NCBI GenBank assembly: GCA_014549065.1
Contig: JACDOX010000004.1
Coordinates: 1,429,195-1,493,194 of the forward strand
Length of the DNA: 64,000 nucleotides
Reading direction: 5' to 3'
Origin: Cardinalis cardinalis
Lineage: Eukaryota; Chordata; Aves; Passeriformes; Cardinalidae
A program made the translations under genes and the position numbers. The notes below the pieces were generated by a model that made no database searches, was not told the origin of the DNA, and saw only the letters and a program-made list of their open reading frames with translations. How positions within the stretch are numbered: position 1 is the stretch's first letter; each line of letters begins with the position of its first letter. Shown here in pieces: positions 1-11,415 of the stretch.

Positions 1-1208
1 AACACTATGAGTTGTTTTNGGCTTTTTTCTTCACCAAAAAAGGACTTTTACACTTTGAGACTTGAATCTGTTTAATTTGTCAAGAAAATCCTTAGAAATC
101 TGTAAGATAATACTGCAACAAATAAGGTCCAGCNTGTAGAAATATGTTAAGAAACTGCAATTGCATTTCCACTGTTATTTTTTATCTGACATGTCATTCT
201 ATAGCAGACTTTATAGAGCAGGAGGTGAANTGGTATAATTAGTTTAGTTTCTTGCCATCATTCCCATAGGTCAAGCCAATTAAAAGACGACAGCACTCCA
301 AACTGTAGCATATGGCACCATGGCATGAAACACACTGTAGATAGAAAACAATTCGGTTGGGATTTTAACTTTGAAATTTAATTGAATATAAACAATATTT
401 GTCTCTGGATCACCTTGAAATTTCTTTCCTTCTCTTTGCTTCTTATTTTCATCAAGAATCAGAGCAGTATTCTCTTCTTGGGTCATTTAGTATNGTCTTT
501 TTTGCCTTTGAATGAGTTCCGTGCTGTAGGTGTTACACTGCTCAACATTTTACTTTTGTTCTAAGCAGAGTCATTTGAAAGCCACAGAATTTATGATTTG
601 TGATATATTTGAAAATTCTAATTTTAGTTTTACTGCAGAGAGCAGCCCTTCTCNTCCTCCACTAACAAAGCAAATAAAACATGTTGTTTTCAAATTTTCT
701 TGCTGTGTAAAAACCAGTAAGGTTAGCAGTAAATGAAACTGGTTGTTGGGTGGTTTGGGGTTATTTTTGCTTCAAGACAAGTTTCACACTGCCATTCCCT
801 ATTTCACCTGAGTCTGAACTCTAAAGACAGAGAGCATGATTCCCCTGGGAGCAGTCTGACAAAACCAGGTTTTCTGGGAAGTCCCTATCAATGCTTTATC
901 ACAAGGTGTGAGGGCACAGGGTATTTCTCAGTGCTGCCACTCTGTCCTTCATGTCTCATAAGCTACTACCAGGCTTCTTGGAGTGACTTTAGCACATGCC
1001 AACCAGTATTTTACAGATAGTCCCTGGGTGAGACTCCAAAGTTAGAATGGCCTAGGATAGATTCCCTGGCACAATTTGGTGGTGTCCACCTTCTTCTGGG
1101 GGGAGAACATTGCTAGCGAAGACAAAACTGCTGGACGGCATATTTGGAAAAACATTCTTGGTTTTGTTTTTTTGGGTTTTTTTTCCATTCTAATTAGATT
1201 AAAATAAA

Positions 1209-1242
1209 AAGCTCTTAGTTTAAGCTCTTAGACTAAGAGCTT
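1209..1242. repeat. 10-bp repeat, two direct and one inverted copy
   Basis: The decamer AAGCTCTTAG occurs at 1209-1218 and 1222-1231, and its exact complement CTAAGAGCTT follows at 1233-1242 with one base between. The second and third copies make a perfect 10-bp stem. It is an AT-rich local structure with no flanking repeat recognised, and could have arisen by template switching during replication. Confidence 0.75.
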
Positions 1243-1980
1243 TTCAGGAAAACTTCNTTTTTCTATGAATATATCTTAGTATACCCCTCATGTCTTCTAG
1301 GACATCAAGGGTTGCTATTTGATTNCAAAAGGGTAACTGAGTATTGGTATCCAAATCCAGGTCCAGTGTATATGGTTTCTTATGTAAAATTTCTTTCTGT
1401 TGTTTAGGGATTCTTTCAGACTGAGACCTTTTGATTTCTTGTGAGTTTTTTTTCCACAGTGTAGCTCAGACAAAGCAACATTTTTTATCTAGCAACTGCT
1501 TCAAATCTAAAACCATGGTTATATAAATAGTTGCTGAGTCTGACTCTCTGTTGTTCCATTAAGCACCAGCATAGCTCATCTTTCCTTAGACAATGGAAAT
1601 ATGCAGACAGTGAAAGTGCAGTTGTTTGCAATCAGAGCAATGTAGCTGCTTCGTAAATATAGTTATCTCACACTACTGGAGAACAGGCAAATGAGATCAA
1701 GATCAGAATAAAACTGTTATTCCTGGATTCAAGTAATGAATAAATGAAAGTCTGTATATGCTATTCACTGTGATCCTTGAATGTACATCGGGATACTCTC
1801 TGATGAGCATGAGAGAGCAAAGCATGTCTGCTTAATTTTTAATCTCATCTACAGGTTAGTCCTTGTAAAATAACAATTATCAAGTCAGATTCTCTGAAAG
1901 AATGAACTTGTCAAACTCACATACATTATCTGCTGTGGCAATTGATGTCACTATGATAATGCCATGCCAGCAGTGCTTAA

Positions 1981-2018
1981 GCTAGGAGTTTATCAGTTAC
2001 CCCATGATAAACTCTAGC
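1981..2018. repeat. Inverted repeat, 14-bp stem with 9-nt loop
   Basis: GCTAGGAGTTTATCA (1981-1995) pairs with TGATAAACTCTAGC (2005-2018) with one bulged G and a 9-base loop. Pairing does not extend usefully outside these arms, so the stem is too short for a normal microRNA precursor. It may be a relic of a small inverted-repeat element or chance. Confidence 0.7.
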
Positions 2019-2242
2019 ATTTGAGGGATTTCTTTCATCCCAGTTCATCAAATCACACAGGTCTGACATTCAATATGCAGTCCTCAGGGTTTCAAATGTT
2101 CTTTTGCTCTTGATTTATGCTAACAATAGAATATTCGAAAGAATGAAGACTAAGGGTCATCATAGTGCCTAAGTGACTCTGATTAAACAGATTCCAGAAA
2201 TTGGCTGTGGAGAGCTGCACTGAAATAGGAAGTTTGGATGAC

Positions 2243-2809
2243 TGTGCTGATTTCAGCTGGTGTTGAGGTTATTTTCTTCACGGTGGCTGGTGTGGGGCTA
2301 CATTTTTGATTTGTGCTGAACCCAGGGTTGATAATATAGAGATGTTTTTGTTATTGCTGAGCAGGATTTGCACTGAGGCCTTTTCTGCTTTTCATACTGC
2401 CACGCTGGCGAGGAAGTTGCAGATGTGTGGGAGGCTTGCAGGAGACATGGTCAGAACAGGTCACCCCAACTGACCAGAGGGATGTTCCAGACCCTATGAC
2501 ATCTGCTCAGTATACAAAGTGGGGAGAAGAAGGAGGAGGAGGGGGGAAATTTGATGTGATGGCATTTGTCTTCCCGAATCACCATTACACCCTGCTTGCC
2601 TAGAGATACCTGAACACTGCCTGCCCATGGGGAGCAGGGAATTAATTCCTTGTTTTGCTTTGCTTTTGTGTGTGGCTTTGGAACTTCCTGTTACATCTCA
2701 GCTCCCGAATTCTCTGGCTTTTACCCATCTCATTCTCTTCCTGTCTGTCAGTGCGGAGTGAGCGAGCGGCTGCGTGGGGCTTGGCTCTGGCTGCAGTTAC
2801 ACCACCACA
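2243..2809 (+). mobile_element. Solo LTR of an avian ERVL-type endogenous retrovirus
   Basis: This 567-bp segment matches a well-known avian LTR family from end to end. It begins TGTGCTGATTTCAGCTGG. It carries the family's TATA region as TATACAAAG near 2511, then the conserved block around GGGAATTAATTCCTTG near 2637-2652. It closes with the family's 3' segment, GAGTGAGCGAGCGGCTGCG at 2756-2774, ending ACCACCACA at 2809. The orientation is plus. No internal retroviral sequence flanks it, so it is a solo LTR left by recombination. The 5-bp flanks (ATGAC left, AGCAG right) do not match, so the target-site duplication has decayed or my ends are off by a few bases. It carries no intact frame. Family identity rests on recall of avian LTR consensus sequences; exact subfamily not assigned. 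Confidence 0.88.
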
Positions 2810-4018
2810 AGCAGCAAAATTGGAAGCAATATAAGCCTGAACTTTGTAGTAGTGCAGAAGAGCAAGGAGAAAGATGGAAGGAGCTTACTTCCCAAATTTC
2901 TTTGCTCTGAAGACAATGTCTTGGTATTTGGAGACCAGGTTCAGGAATCATCTTGTTTGACCATAGAGATTTTCAATGTGAAAGGTTACCTGTGGATTCA
3001 AGCCATCAGGTCTTTGCAGAGCTTGATTCTTGAAGATTACTTTAAAAGTAAGGTAAATCACACTTTCTAGTACTCAAATCCTTTCACTGACAACACAGAC
3101 CACTGATAGCAAACAAAAAATGTGCCTGTCCCCTTGAAATTATGAATGAACTGATAAATCCTATTCCCTGCTTTGGACAACCTAGCAGGGACTAAGCAGA
3201 AAAATATAAGTATCAATATTGGTAGGGAAAGACGAGAGCTTTGCTGTAGGGGGAAGGCGTAGTATTAATAGAAATGGATCCACAGGTCTCCTTTACGGGT
3301 ACAACCACATGACACATTATATTTAAGATTAAATGGAGATTGGGCACAATCAAGCCCTCAGCAAGGGAAATGTCTGTTTTTCTGAGTATGTTTTTCCATC
3401 CTATCATAAAGGTACCAATCACTTCCAACCTCTGTCTCTCATTTTAAGTTGGAGTAATCATAAGATTTTTATAGGAAATTGCATTAGTAATTTTATTACT
3501 TCTTTAGACATACTTTTATATGTTAAAATTTAAATTTATTATTTTACATGGGTATTGCTTCTCTGGATATAGAGCATTTTGGGACCATGGTTCTGAAAAA
3601 ATATTCTAGCAGATTTATCATTCTAGCGTTTTACAAATCCTGGTATCTAGAGATCACTCTTTAAACACTTTTAGAAAACCTTAACTGAAAAGAAAACAAA
3701 CCCTCAACTCAAACATATATAACAAATGGCCAGGAGCACATTATTTTCTTTAAAATAAAAGCTCTTTCCTTATGCTGTAAATCAAGCTGGAAATACTATC
3801 TTTGCTGTCTTTTCTTGCCTTATAACAGTAAAGAAACAATTTATTTGATGCCATATAATGCAACTAAATTAGAAAACAGAAGGTCTGAGAAATGTTTTCC
3901 AAGGAGAATATCTTTTCTCCTAAAATTCCTAGGGGAAAATGTATGGTGCATTATCATTACTTTTCCAAACTCCCCTCCTCTCCTTCTCTGCACCAGGTTC
4001 TCTCAAGGTTAATTTGAA

Positions 4019-4330
4019 ATGGTACAAAATGCCGTATTCACGGAGGGAGCTGTTATCTTTTCGTTTAAAATAAAGAGATGTTCTTCGGAATTTTTCCCCT
4101 TCATTACTCGGGAGCACCACAGAGGCCGGCAGAGCTTGCAGCAGAGGGCAATAGTGAGCTGTAAATGTTTCCTCTCCCGCCCCTGCCTTTTCCGTGGAGG
4201 CTCTCNGGCACTTCTAGGCTCCTCTTCTCCCCTAACCATAGGCGGTCCTACAGTGTCAAATCTTGCACAATAGGACCAAATGCAATGATGAGCTTTTTCC
4301 ACCGTTCTCAGAATTTTCTGTATTTATAGC
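4019..4330. promoter_or_regulatory. Candidate conserved non-coding element
   Basis: Within AT-rich spacer this block keeps several CpG dinucleotides (for example near 4033, 4041, 4089, 4109, 4127, 4179 and 4193) and has no similarity to CR1 or LTR DNA that I can see. Retained CpG outside repeats is a mild sign of constraint or low methylation. It contains the CTCF-like core at 4138-4150. Frames across it (84 codons plus, 97 codons minus) overlap on both strands and show no domain. This is inference only; alignment to other birds would decide it. Confidence 0.3.
4138..4150 (+). promoter_or_regulatory. CTCF-like motif
   Basis: GCAGCAGAGGGCA fits the core of the vertebrate CTCF consensus (CCASYAGRKGGC type), except for the first base and the final G/C-rich positions. 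Single-motif matches are common by chance, but it lies in the most CpG-bearing part of the local spacer. Confidence 0.3.
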
Positions 4331-6165
4331 AGATAGATGAAATTGGTGACTTTCATGACTCCATAAAGTTACTCACCGATTACTCTNAACTTCCCTGCAT
4401 TCAGGCTTCCCTGCAGTGCTAACACTCCTTCCTCTAAACCTGCACTCAGTCAGCTCTTTGGAGTAATGGCTCTTGCCAAAACTGGTGATATCAAACAGAG
4501 GGAAGAAGTATATAATTTTACATATTTTGCTTTGGAATTCTTTTAAAGCCAATTTAAACCCTCCTCTTNAGAGACCAAGGCATTGCTATATGTAAATGTT
4601 AGACCTTGTTTCTAGATGTACAAGCACAGTACAAGTGGCAGAAAAGATGAAAAGAAGTGAGCAGGAAAAAATCAGGAAAATATAAGAGGGAAAAAAATTT
4701 ATGTTTCTTTCTTAAAATTACATCATAGTTTTCTAAATAAATAAATTTTGCCTTAGAATTTCTAAAAAAATACAAGCAGCCCTTTCTGTGTTTTGAAGTG
4801 TTCCATGGCTTGAATTGAATGACATTTCTAAATCTAAGTTTCATCTATCCCAGACTTTTAAAAGTATTGTATAACTATCAGGGGACTGCAAGTCCTTTAT
4901 TCATTTGACCTCTGCCTTTTGTCATATGGTTTTTTTCTTCTTATGCTGGCTGCTGAAATTAAGCTTTTCTGACAAAGTTACAATGGAGGAAGAAATTTTT
5001 CCCATCCATTTTGCATGAGGGTAAAGATTTAGGGAACAAGTCATTATGACGTTATATATGTACATTTTTACATACATCTAGCACATTTTTAAGAGCTAAG
5101 AGGGAATCTCCATGAGATGGGAGTATATTGGTATGCTGTTAATGCTTAAGGAGTGCTTGGGATGTAATTTTCCCCTAAGCTTTTCTTTGGTGTCAGCAAA
5201 TGTTTGGGATTGNGGGGGTAGTGTTTTGGGTGTTGTTTTTGGGTTTTTTCCCCATAATCATTGGCCTTGCACTTTAAAGGAGTTATAAAGTCACGTCCAA
5301 ATAAAATTGAGGCACTGTCCCCAAACATCAGAGCAGGTTGCCTGATCTGATGGTGGCTACCTTCACTATTTTCTGAAAGTAAGTTCNTACAAATGCCTGC
5401 CTCATTGTCCTTTCCTTGGCTCTCTCTGTGTGACCACAGTTGTTAGAGACAAACCCTCAGGTTACAAGACTGTGACAAGACAAGGGTCCCAGCTGCCATT
5501 GTCTCTTTTGCCTTAAGTTTTTGTGGTGGAGGACAGGAGCTCTGAAGTTGTTGCTTAATTGACTTTTATATTTAATAGACTGCCTTCCATTACATCAGTC
5601 TGCCCCTCAGGCCCTGCTGAAGTCCTGATTGATTTCTAACAGCTTTTAAAGTTAATACTGTAGCCTCCTGCTATTTTTCAGTGCTTTTGATTGGTGGTTT
5701 TCTGTATCAGCTTCCAAACACATACCCAGATAGTGGAATAGTTTGAGTGTTTCTGATTGGGAAACACTGCAGGGAGGGAGAAAAACCCAATATTGGGTTT
5801 TTTCATGGCTTTTAATTGGAAATGTCACAGAAAAACATCCCCACAAAGCTGCCTAGAATAACTCATCAGTTCTGAGGTCTAGGGACCAAGCCCTAGGATC
5901 TCATTAAGGGGCTCAAAGGATCCAGCNTTTACAGGTGTATTCAGAAGAGTCTGCTTTTGCTATTGCTGCTTTCCATGAATTTGTGAAATCTTTGCAAACC
6001 ACCTCTGGTCCAGATAAACTTCAACCATGTCTCTTCTTGTGACTGAAAAATATCCCCCCACCCCCAAAATGCCTGCCCATCTGGCCATGCAGCAGAAGCC
6101 TGAGGGCCACACTGTAAATGACAATTCACCTGCTGGTACCTGGATTCTACCCCTACCCAGCCACC

Positions 6166-6325
6166 TAGAATTATAGAATCATTAATGCTGGAATGGGCCT
6201 CTGCAGTCTTGGAGTCCAACCAATAACCTAATGCTGCCAAATCCGCCACTAGACCCTGTCCCTGAGCACGTTCCCAAGCACCACATCTACCGCTCACCCC
6301 GGAGAAAGTATTAACAACACACATC
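6166..6325 (-). mobile_element. CR1 LINE fragment (3' end), minus strand
   Basis: The left edge TAGAATTATAGAATCATTAA is the complement of the CR1 3' tail. The following bases (GGAATGGGCCTCTGCAGTCT, then GAGTCCAACC and the CCACTAGACCCTGTCCCTGAGCACG segment) follow the avian CR1 3' UTR. The copy is 5'-truncated, as is usual for CR1, and blends into unrelated DNA after about 6310-6325. Diverged, so old. The 162-codon minus frame crossing it (5941-6429) starts and ends in unrelated DNA and is not a CR1 protein. Confidence 0.85.
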
Positions 6326-6359
6326 ATGCCTGGGAGCTNAAGAGTGGAATGGAATGGGG

Positions 6360-6860
6360 TGAGTTCATCCAGCACAGGTGAAGCTTGCTGGGCACTGACT
6401 GTGCCTGCTGGAAGAGAGGAGCAAACCAAAAGGAGCTGAGCTCAGGCTTGGTCTCGGGCATAGATCCGAAACAATCTGTGGATTTTGGGCTGACAAAGCA
6501 GCTCTTCCCACAGACTGGGCCCTTCCCGGCGCTGGCGGGATCCGGAGCAGATGTCCCCATGGCAGCTGGCAGAGCTGCCTCGAGCTGCTCCTGGCCCTGC
6601 TGGTGCCAGGCTGCCCATGGCAGTGCCTGTGGGAGCTCTGTGCTTCGGTGGGGTCACCCAGCTGCAGCCTCCTGCTCCGAGCGGCTCCCTCCCGGCTCCT
6701 GCCCCATCCTGGCCTCCCTGCCGGCCCTGGGTAGCTCTCAGCTGCCAGCTGGAGACCCTGCTGAGCGAGGCAGTGCNCGGGCACAGCCTCCTGGGCAGCC
6801 CTCCCCTCAGACTGCTGCAATTACCAGTTGTCTCCACCCTGATTAGAAAAGAAAACAGCT
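6360..6860. other. GC-rich block with open frames on both strands
   Basis: About 500 bp rich in G+C, with scattered CpG, in sharp contrast to its AT-rich surroundings. Several frames of 131-153 codons stay open on both strands at once (plus 6385-6846 and 6551-6970; minus 6365-6820 and 6442-6837). That is what high GC does by removing TA-containing stops. None of the translations shows a domain I recognise; they are rich in Ala, Ser, Pro, Gly and Arg. It could be an unmethylated CpG-poor island, an unrecognised LTR or repeat, or a lone exon. I cannot choose between these. Confidence 0.4.
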
Positions 6861-9129
6861 TTCCTCAGTCTGGCCTTCAGCCTGCAGTTCGTGCATGCAT
6901 CTTCCCTTGGCAACTGGTTTTTCTTCTGCTGATGGCACAGTCTCCAGTGAAATCTGTCTCACAGAAATGAGAGGAAAACTCTGAAAACCTCAGCGACTCA
7001 TGCCTCGCTTGGTGGATAGTTTTGCTGCTCTCTGCTTTCAAAACACAGTACAATAATAATTATCCCTTGCTGCTCTCTTTGTGGTTCTTAAAACATACTG
7101 CCTTCATTTGGGGAAAATGGCATTGGTTGAACCCAAAACANAGCAACCTAGTGTCAGAGCCAATATTAAAGCTTGGGAGCTCTGGCTTTTGACCTCATGC
7201 TCAGTCCATCAGGCCATTTAGCTTCCTTAGGAAGCAGAAAACTACAAGTTATAAAGTGTATATATAATGAAGTGTATCAAGATCTTCAAGAGGGGGAACA
7301 GCAAAATTCTGCAAGAAACAAAAACATCTCTGTTGTAGTGGTGAGAATCAAATATCCAGGCAGTTGCACATNTACACAGGGTTGGATTCACAATGGAATT
7401 GATAAATGATGATATTGCCAGTTAGCATTTTTTAAAACAAACTTTTCATTAAGGTTTTGGCTGCATTTTCTCTGCATTTCTGTGCCTGTTTTCTCATATT
7501 CTTATGAAAAGTTGTGCCACATTTTAATGCAGCTGTATGCGAAATACNACTGAATGACCTGGGGCCATCTGACAGGTGCCATATTTATGACAAGACAATA
7601 TTTCTAATAGAGATCACATATTACAGAGAGGGAGTGCTCCAAATATCACAAGTGGGTGTCCTTCAAAACAAGGAATAAAATGCATGCCAGCCTTTTGTAT
7701 ACAATAATGCAGTCTCTTAGCTTGTGTTGCTTACTGAGTTTTGCCAGGATTGTGATGATAGAAAAGAGAAATAACAACAACAANAAAAAAACCCCAAANA
7801 ANACCAACAGAAAAGCACCNCCTAAAGCCTCATTTTACTGCAGCCTTGTGTATGAAATTTTAAACCCACTACAGTAAATAAANATGATTTTGAATCTTCC
7901 ATGATGCACATACATCAGTCTGTTCCTGAAAGCNAAGAGTAAAAGGAAAGTCAGATGAAAGCAGCAGATCACATAGGTTGNAAGCTATTTTTCNCTTTAA
8001 GCAGCTTCTTAATTTCCCTGATAGCATATTCTTCTGATAGAGAAGAATAAACTAAATTAATGTATGATAGCAAAAGCCCTAAAATGCTTAGCTCAAGCTG
8101 CTTGTAAAGGACTCAAGTGTTAGCAGAGCGGCATTTCTAAGCCTGTACATTTACGGGCAGCAGCGTGATCTTCCTTGTGATGACAAATTAGCCTTTAAAA
8201 GTCACACGATCAAAAGCATGTCACTGAAACCTGGGCAAAGGTCAACAGGCTCTGAGTGGGAATCCTGCTGTGTTCCTGAAAGCATGAGATCATTTTCTCC
8301 ATGATTGTGCTGTAGCTTGGGCTGTTTGAAAGGATTATCCACTGCTGATGGGGGTGTGTGACTGTAGGTGAGTGCATTGTGTGTGATAGAAGACTTGAGT
8401 GTTGCAAACCATGCATGGATTAAACGTCAGAAGCATTCAATTTAATGCTTTTATTTCTTGGAGGCTGTGTTCTTAATCTTAGTANCAGTGGCCAGCTGCA
8501 GTTCTGCAGAGAGAAGCATTATAGACATAGGAGAAAAAGAAAACAGCACAAGTGCTTTTCTCCTCCTCTCTTCCCTGGAGACAGTTTTGTATCCTGGAGC
8601 AGTTGAAAGGCCAGATTTTAAGAGCATGGACATGCACTATCTTTTGTGGAATGTGCATGTGATCTTCCTGTGTATAACTGAGCAGGAGGGGGATGTTTTG
8701 CTCTTTCATCCGTGCCTAACTTGTCACCACTTAAATACAAATTGCAAACATTTTTAAAGACNAATGCATGCCCAAAAGGATTTGCCATCTTTCAAGTAGC
8801 TTGTTGTTAATTGACCCAAGTTCACCCTTTCAACTGACAGCAATTTTATTTTTCTGCTGTGTCAAATGTGGATGGTACACACCATCACAAAGCATATTAG
8901 TAATTCAGAAAAAATGTTTTTATAGAAATCCAAATAATTNAATAGTATTTGATTGTGTGTGTGCTTGTAAGTTGACAAAGTATGTTTGCAAATTGGCAAT
9001 AATGGTTTAGGTTACAACATGGGGTAAAGATAAGTTCTTACGCATGAATTTTCACATTAAATTTCAGCTCTGGATGTTTGAATTATTACTATCATTATTA
9101 TTGTCATATATGATATCAAGTNACAGGTG
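6861..9129. other. Unique AT-rich spacer
   Basis: No coding frame above about 100 codons and none with recognisable content. Around 7780-7985 ambiguous bases are unusually dense beside A-rich runs, suggesting alignment trouble in the assembly. Near 8120-8250 several CpG dinucleotides and a DR1-type motif occur (listed separately). Confidence 0.65.
8232..8244 (+). promoter_or_regulatory. DR1 nuclear-receptor-type motif (HNF4/COUP-TF-like)
   Basis: TGGGCAAAGGTCA is a close match to the direct-repeat-1 site bound by HNF4, COUP-TF and RXR heterodimers (AGGTCA half-sites one base apart). It lies just right of a stretch with four CpGs in about 80 bp (8127-8209). Whether it is used is unknown. Confidence 0.35.
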
Positions 9130-9507
9130 TAATTGGAATTGTTCAGCCTGAAAAAGAGAAGTCTNAGGGGTGACTTAACTGTGGCCTTCCAGCACCTAAA
9201 GGGAACCCACAAGAAAGGTGGAGAGAGACTGCTTACAATAGCTTGTAGTGTCAGGAGAAGAGNGAATGGATTAAAACTGAGAGGTAGNTTTAGTTCAAAT
9301 ATTAGGAAGGAATTCTTTGAGAGTGGTGAGACACTGGCACAGATTGCCAGAGAAGTTGTGGATGCCCCATCCCTGGAACTACTCAAGGCCAAGTTGGACA
9401 AGGCTTTGAGCAAAGTCTTGTGGAAGGTGTCCCTGCCCACAGCAGGGGGTTGGAACTAGGTGGCATTTAAGGTCCCCTTGAACCCAAACCTTTCTCTGAT
9501 TCTATAC
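9130..9507 (+). mobile_element. CR1 LINE 3' end, plus strand
   Basis: About 378 bp matching the avian CR1 3' terminal region in sense orientation. It starts with the block around TTGTTCAGCCTGAAAAAGAG. It then shows TTAGGAAGGAATTCTTTGA, GTTGTGGATGCCCCATCCCT, GGAAGGTGTCCCTGCCCAC and the tail TCTGATTCTAT at 9495-9505. It is 5'-truncated. The 108-codon plus frame at 9133-9459 lies in the 3' end of the element, is interrupted in this copy and is not a cellular gene. Moderate divergence from the usual CR1 sequence suggests an old insertion. Confidence 0.92.
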
Positions 9508-10332
9508 TTATAGATAGTTGCATGCGCATTTGTTCATATGTTTCTTTGTGCTGGTATTTTAAAGCACCCAGAATTGTTGCTAAATGTAAAGACTCAGATG
9601 CCTCTGCATGGATTTTAATCATTGGATNCCTGTTTCCTGTGTGGTTTGTTATGTTCATGGAGTGAGTCTAAGTCCTACCATTATTAGCATGGTTTGGACA
9701 CTATAAAGGGATGCATATTTAAGCNACAATTGTTGAGCTGTGGTGCCTCTTTCTCTCCACTGTCTTTTGATTGAGGGCTGAGTGGTATCGTCAAGGAGGG
9801 CTGGAAGCAATGTGGTGAAACAAATTCGGCCATTTCAGAGGAGCAGTGTCCAGATGAGTGAGCATTGCCCCTGTATGTCCGTGCCTTCCAAGATACCCTT
9901 ACCTGAACACCATAAATGTGGCAGTGTCTTCCCCTGTTGATTTGCCAAGGTTGGGATACAGCAATATCACCTCTCTGCTGCCAGCAGAACCTCTACATTT
10001 TTCCTCCAAAATTCTTGATTTCTCTCCTAAGTACTGGGGAAATAGCACAGATGGTGGTGTTTGGATACAATGTTTCAAATTGTGTCTATTTCTTAAGAAC
10101 ACAGTCTTGTAGTTGCATCCTTTGATCTCTTGTTTTGATTTTTTCCCCAGCAATTATAACTGTACTGTGTGGGTGTACAAACACAAAACCAGGTTTTTAT
10201 TCAATGCCCCANAGAGAGAAAGTGGCCCTTCCAATTAGTGTTTTTGCCACATGTTGAGGGAGGAGAGCAAATAACCTTAACCCTTCTTTATCAAACATTT
10301 ATTGAGGATTGCCTGAGGAGAGCAGAATTGGA
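9508..10332. other. Unique spacer between two CR1 copies
   Basis: Nothing recognised. Short overlapping frames (84 codons plus at 9858-10112 and 84 minus at 9899-10153) sit on opposite strands over the same bases and show no domain. Confidence 0.6.
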
Positions 10333-11415
10333 NAATCATAGAATCATAGCACATCCTAAGTTGGAAGGGACCCACAGGGTTCACCAAATCCTGCCTCCAC
10401 ACAGAACAGCCTAAACATTTAGTCATGTATCTAAAAGCATTATCCAAATCNTTCTGGAATACTCACAGACCTGGGTCCATGACAACTCTTCTCGTGAGCT
10501 TGTTCCACTGCTTGAAAACCCTCTCCCTGAAGAACTTTTTTCCAATACCCAATCTGACCTTCCCTGACACAGCTTTCAGCCACCCTGCTGCATNCTACCG
10601 CCAGAAATCAAAACGAGATCAGCACCTTCTTCTCCACCCCTCCATTGCAGAGGAGGTCACCCTTCAGTAACCTTTTCTTTAAGCTGAACAGACTTAATGT
10701 CCTCATCTGCTTCTCATGATGGGAGCCCTCTAGTTCTCCCACCATCTTTGTTAGCCTCCTTTAGACACGTTCTAATGTTTTTATATACTTTTTATGTGTT
10801 GAAAACTCAAACTGTATTCAAGGTGAGGCTACAGTGGTGCTGAGCCTAATAAGACCATGACTATTTTTGTCCATTTAGCTGTACTGTGCTTAATGCACCT
10901 CATGATATGGTTGGCACTTTTGATCTCCAGGGCCTATTTCTTATTCATATTGAGTTTGCCATCAACCCAAATCCCCAGATCCTTTTCTGCAGGGCTGTGC
11001 TCCAGCCTTCTCTTCCCCGGTCTATACATATATCCTGGGTTAGACNACCCAAGGTACTGAATTTGGCACTTGCCCCTTTAAAGTCCATACATCCTGGGAC
11101 ATCTATCAAGATGTCTCTATAGAACCTCTCTAACCTTGAGGGAATCAGTGGATCCTTCTAATTAAACATTGTTGGGAANCCTACTCAGTGTGCACCCCAC
11201 TTCTGTATCTAAGTCATTGACAGAAGCAAGGAAGAGAAGCAGTTCTAAAACTGAGACCTGGAAAACACCACCAGTGGCTCATTTCCACCCTGATGCTTCC
11301 CCATTTACCAAACTCTTTGAGGCTGATCCTTCAGACAATNATTTACCCATTGGGTTATGTATGTGTCTAGCTGTGTGATGGACATTTTGTCCAGAAGTAC
11401 TGTGAGAGAGAGAGA
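10333..11415 (-). mobile_element. Long CR1 LINE copy, minus strand
   Basis: The left edge AATCATAGAATCATAG is the complement of the CR1 tail. Rightwards the sequence follows CR1 3' UTR and the 3' part of ORF2 in reverse for about 1.08 kb. Landmarks are CTAAGTTGGAAGGGACCCAC (about 10357), the CTGAAGAACTTTTTTCC segment (about 10528), TTTAAGCTGAACAGACTTAA (10679-10698), ATCCCCAGATCCTTTTCTGC (about 10971-10990) and CTGGAAAACACCACCAGTGG (about 11258). Many substitutions and small indels break every frame, so it is dead and old. It fades out near 11415. Confidence 0.9.

Larger units (their letters stand above)
1..2242. other. Unique AT-rich spacer, no gene seen
   Basis: All frames here are short (longest about 95 codons at 733-1020, plus strand) and none shows a recognisable domain, a signal peptide or credible splice sites. 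No CR1 or LTR sequence was recognised. The only structure is two small inverted repeats, listed separately at 1209-1242 and 1981-2018. Best read as intergenic or intronic DNA. Confidence 0.7.
2810..6165. other. Unique spacer with one CpG-bearing block
   Basis: No coding frame is convincing; the longest are 97 codons or fewer. Most of the stretch is AT-rich. The exception is about 4019-4330, which is richer in G+C and CpG and holds a CTCF-like motif (listed separately). A T/G-rich tract lies near 5210-5255. Nothing else was recognised. Confidence 0.65.

Noticed and set aside
1981..2018. MicroRNA precursor
   Set aside because: The stem is only about 14 bp; a precursor needs a stem well over 22 bp.
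5941..6429. 162-codon minus frame, the longest in the window
   Set aside because: It crosses a diverged CR1 3' end, which is non-coding in the element, and continues into unrelated DNA.
6365..6846. Overlapping frames of 131-153 codons on both strands as a gene
   Set aside because: They sit in a GC-rich block where stops are rare on every frame at once; no domain, start context or splice evidence.
9133..9459. 108-codon plus frame as a host gene
   Set aside because: It is the 3' end of a CR1 element, broken by substitutions.
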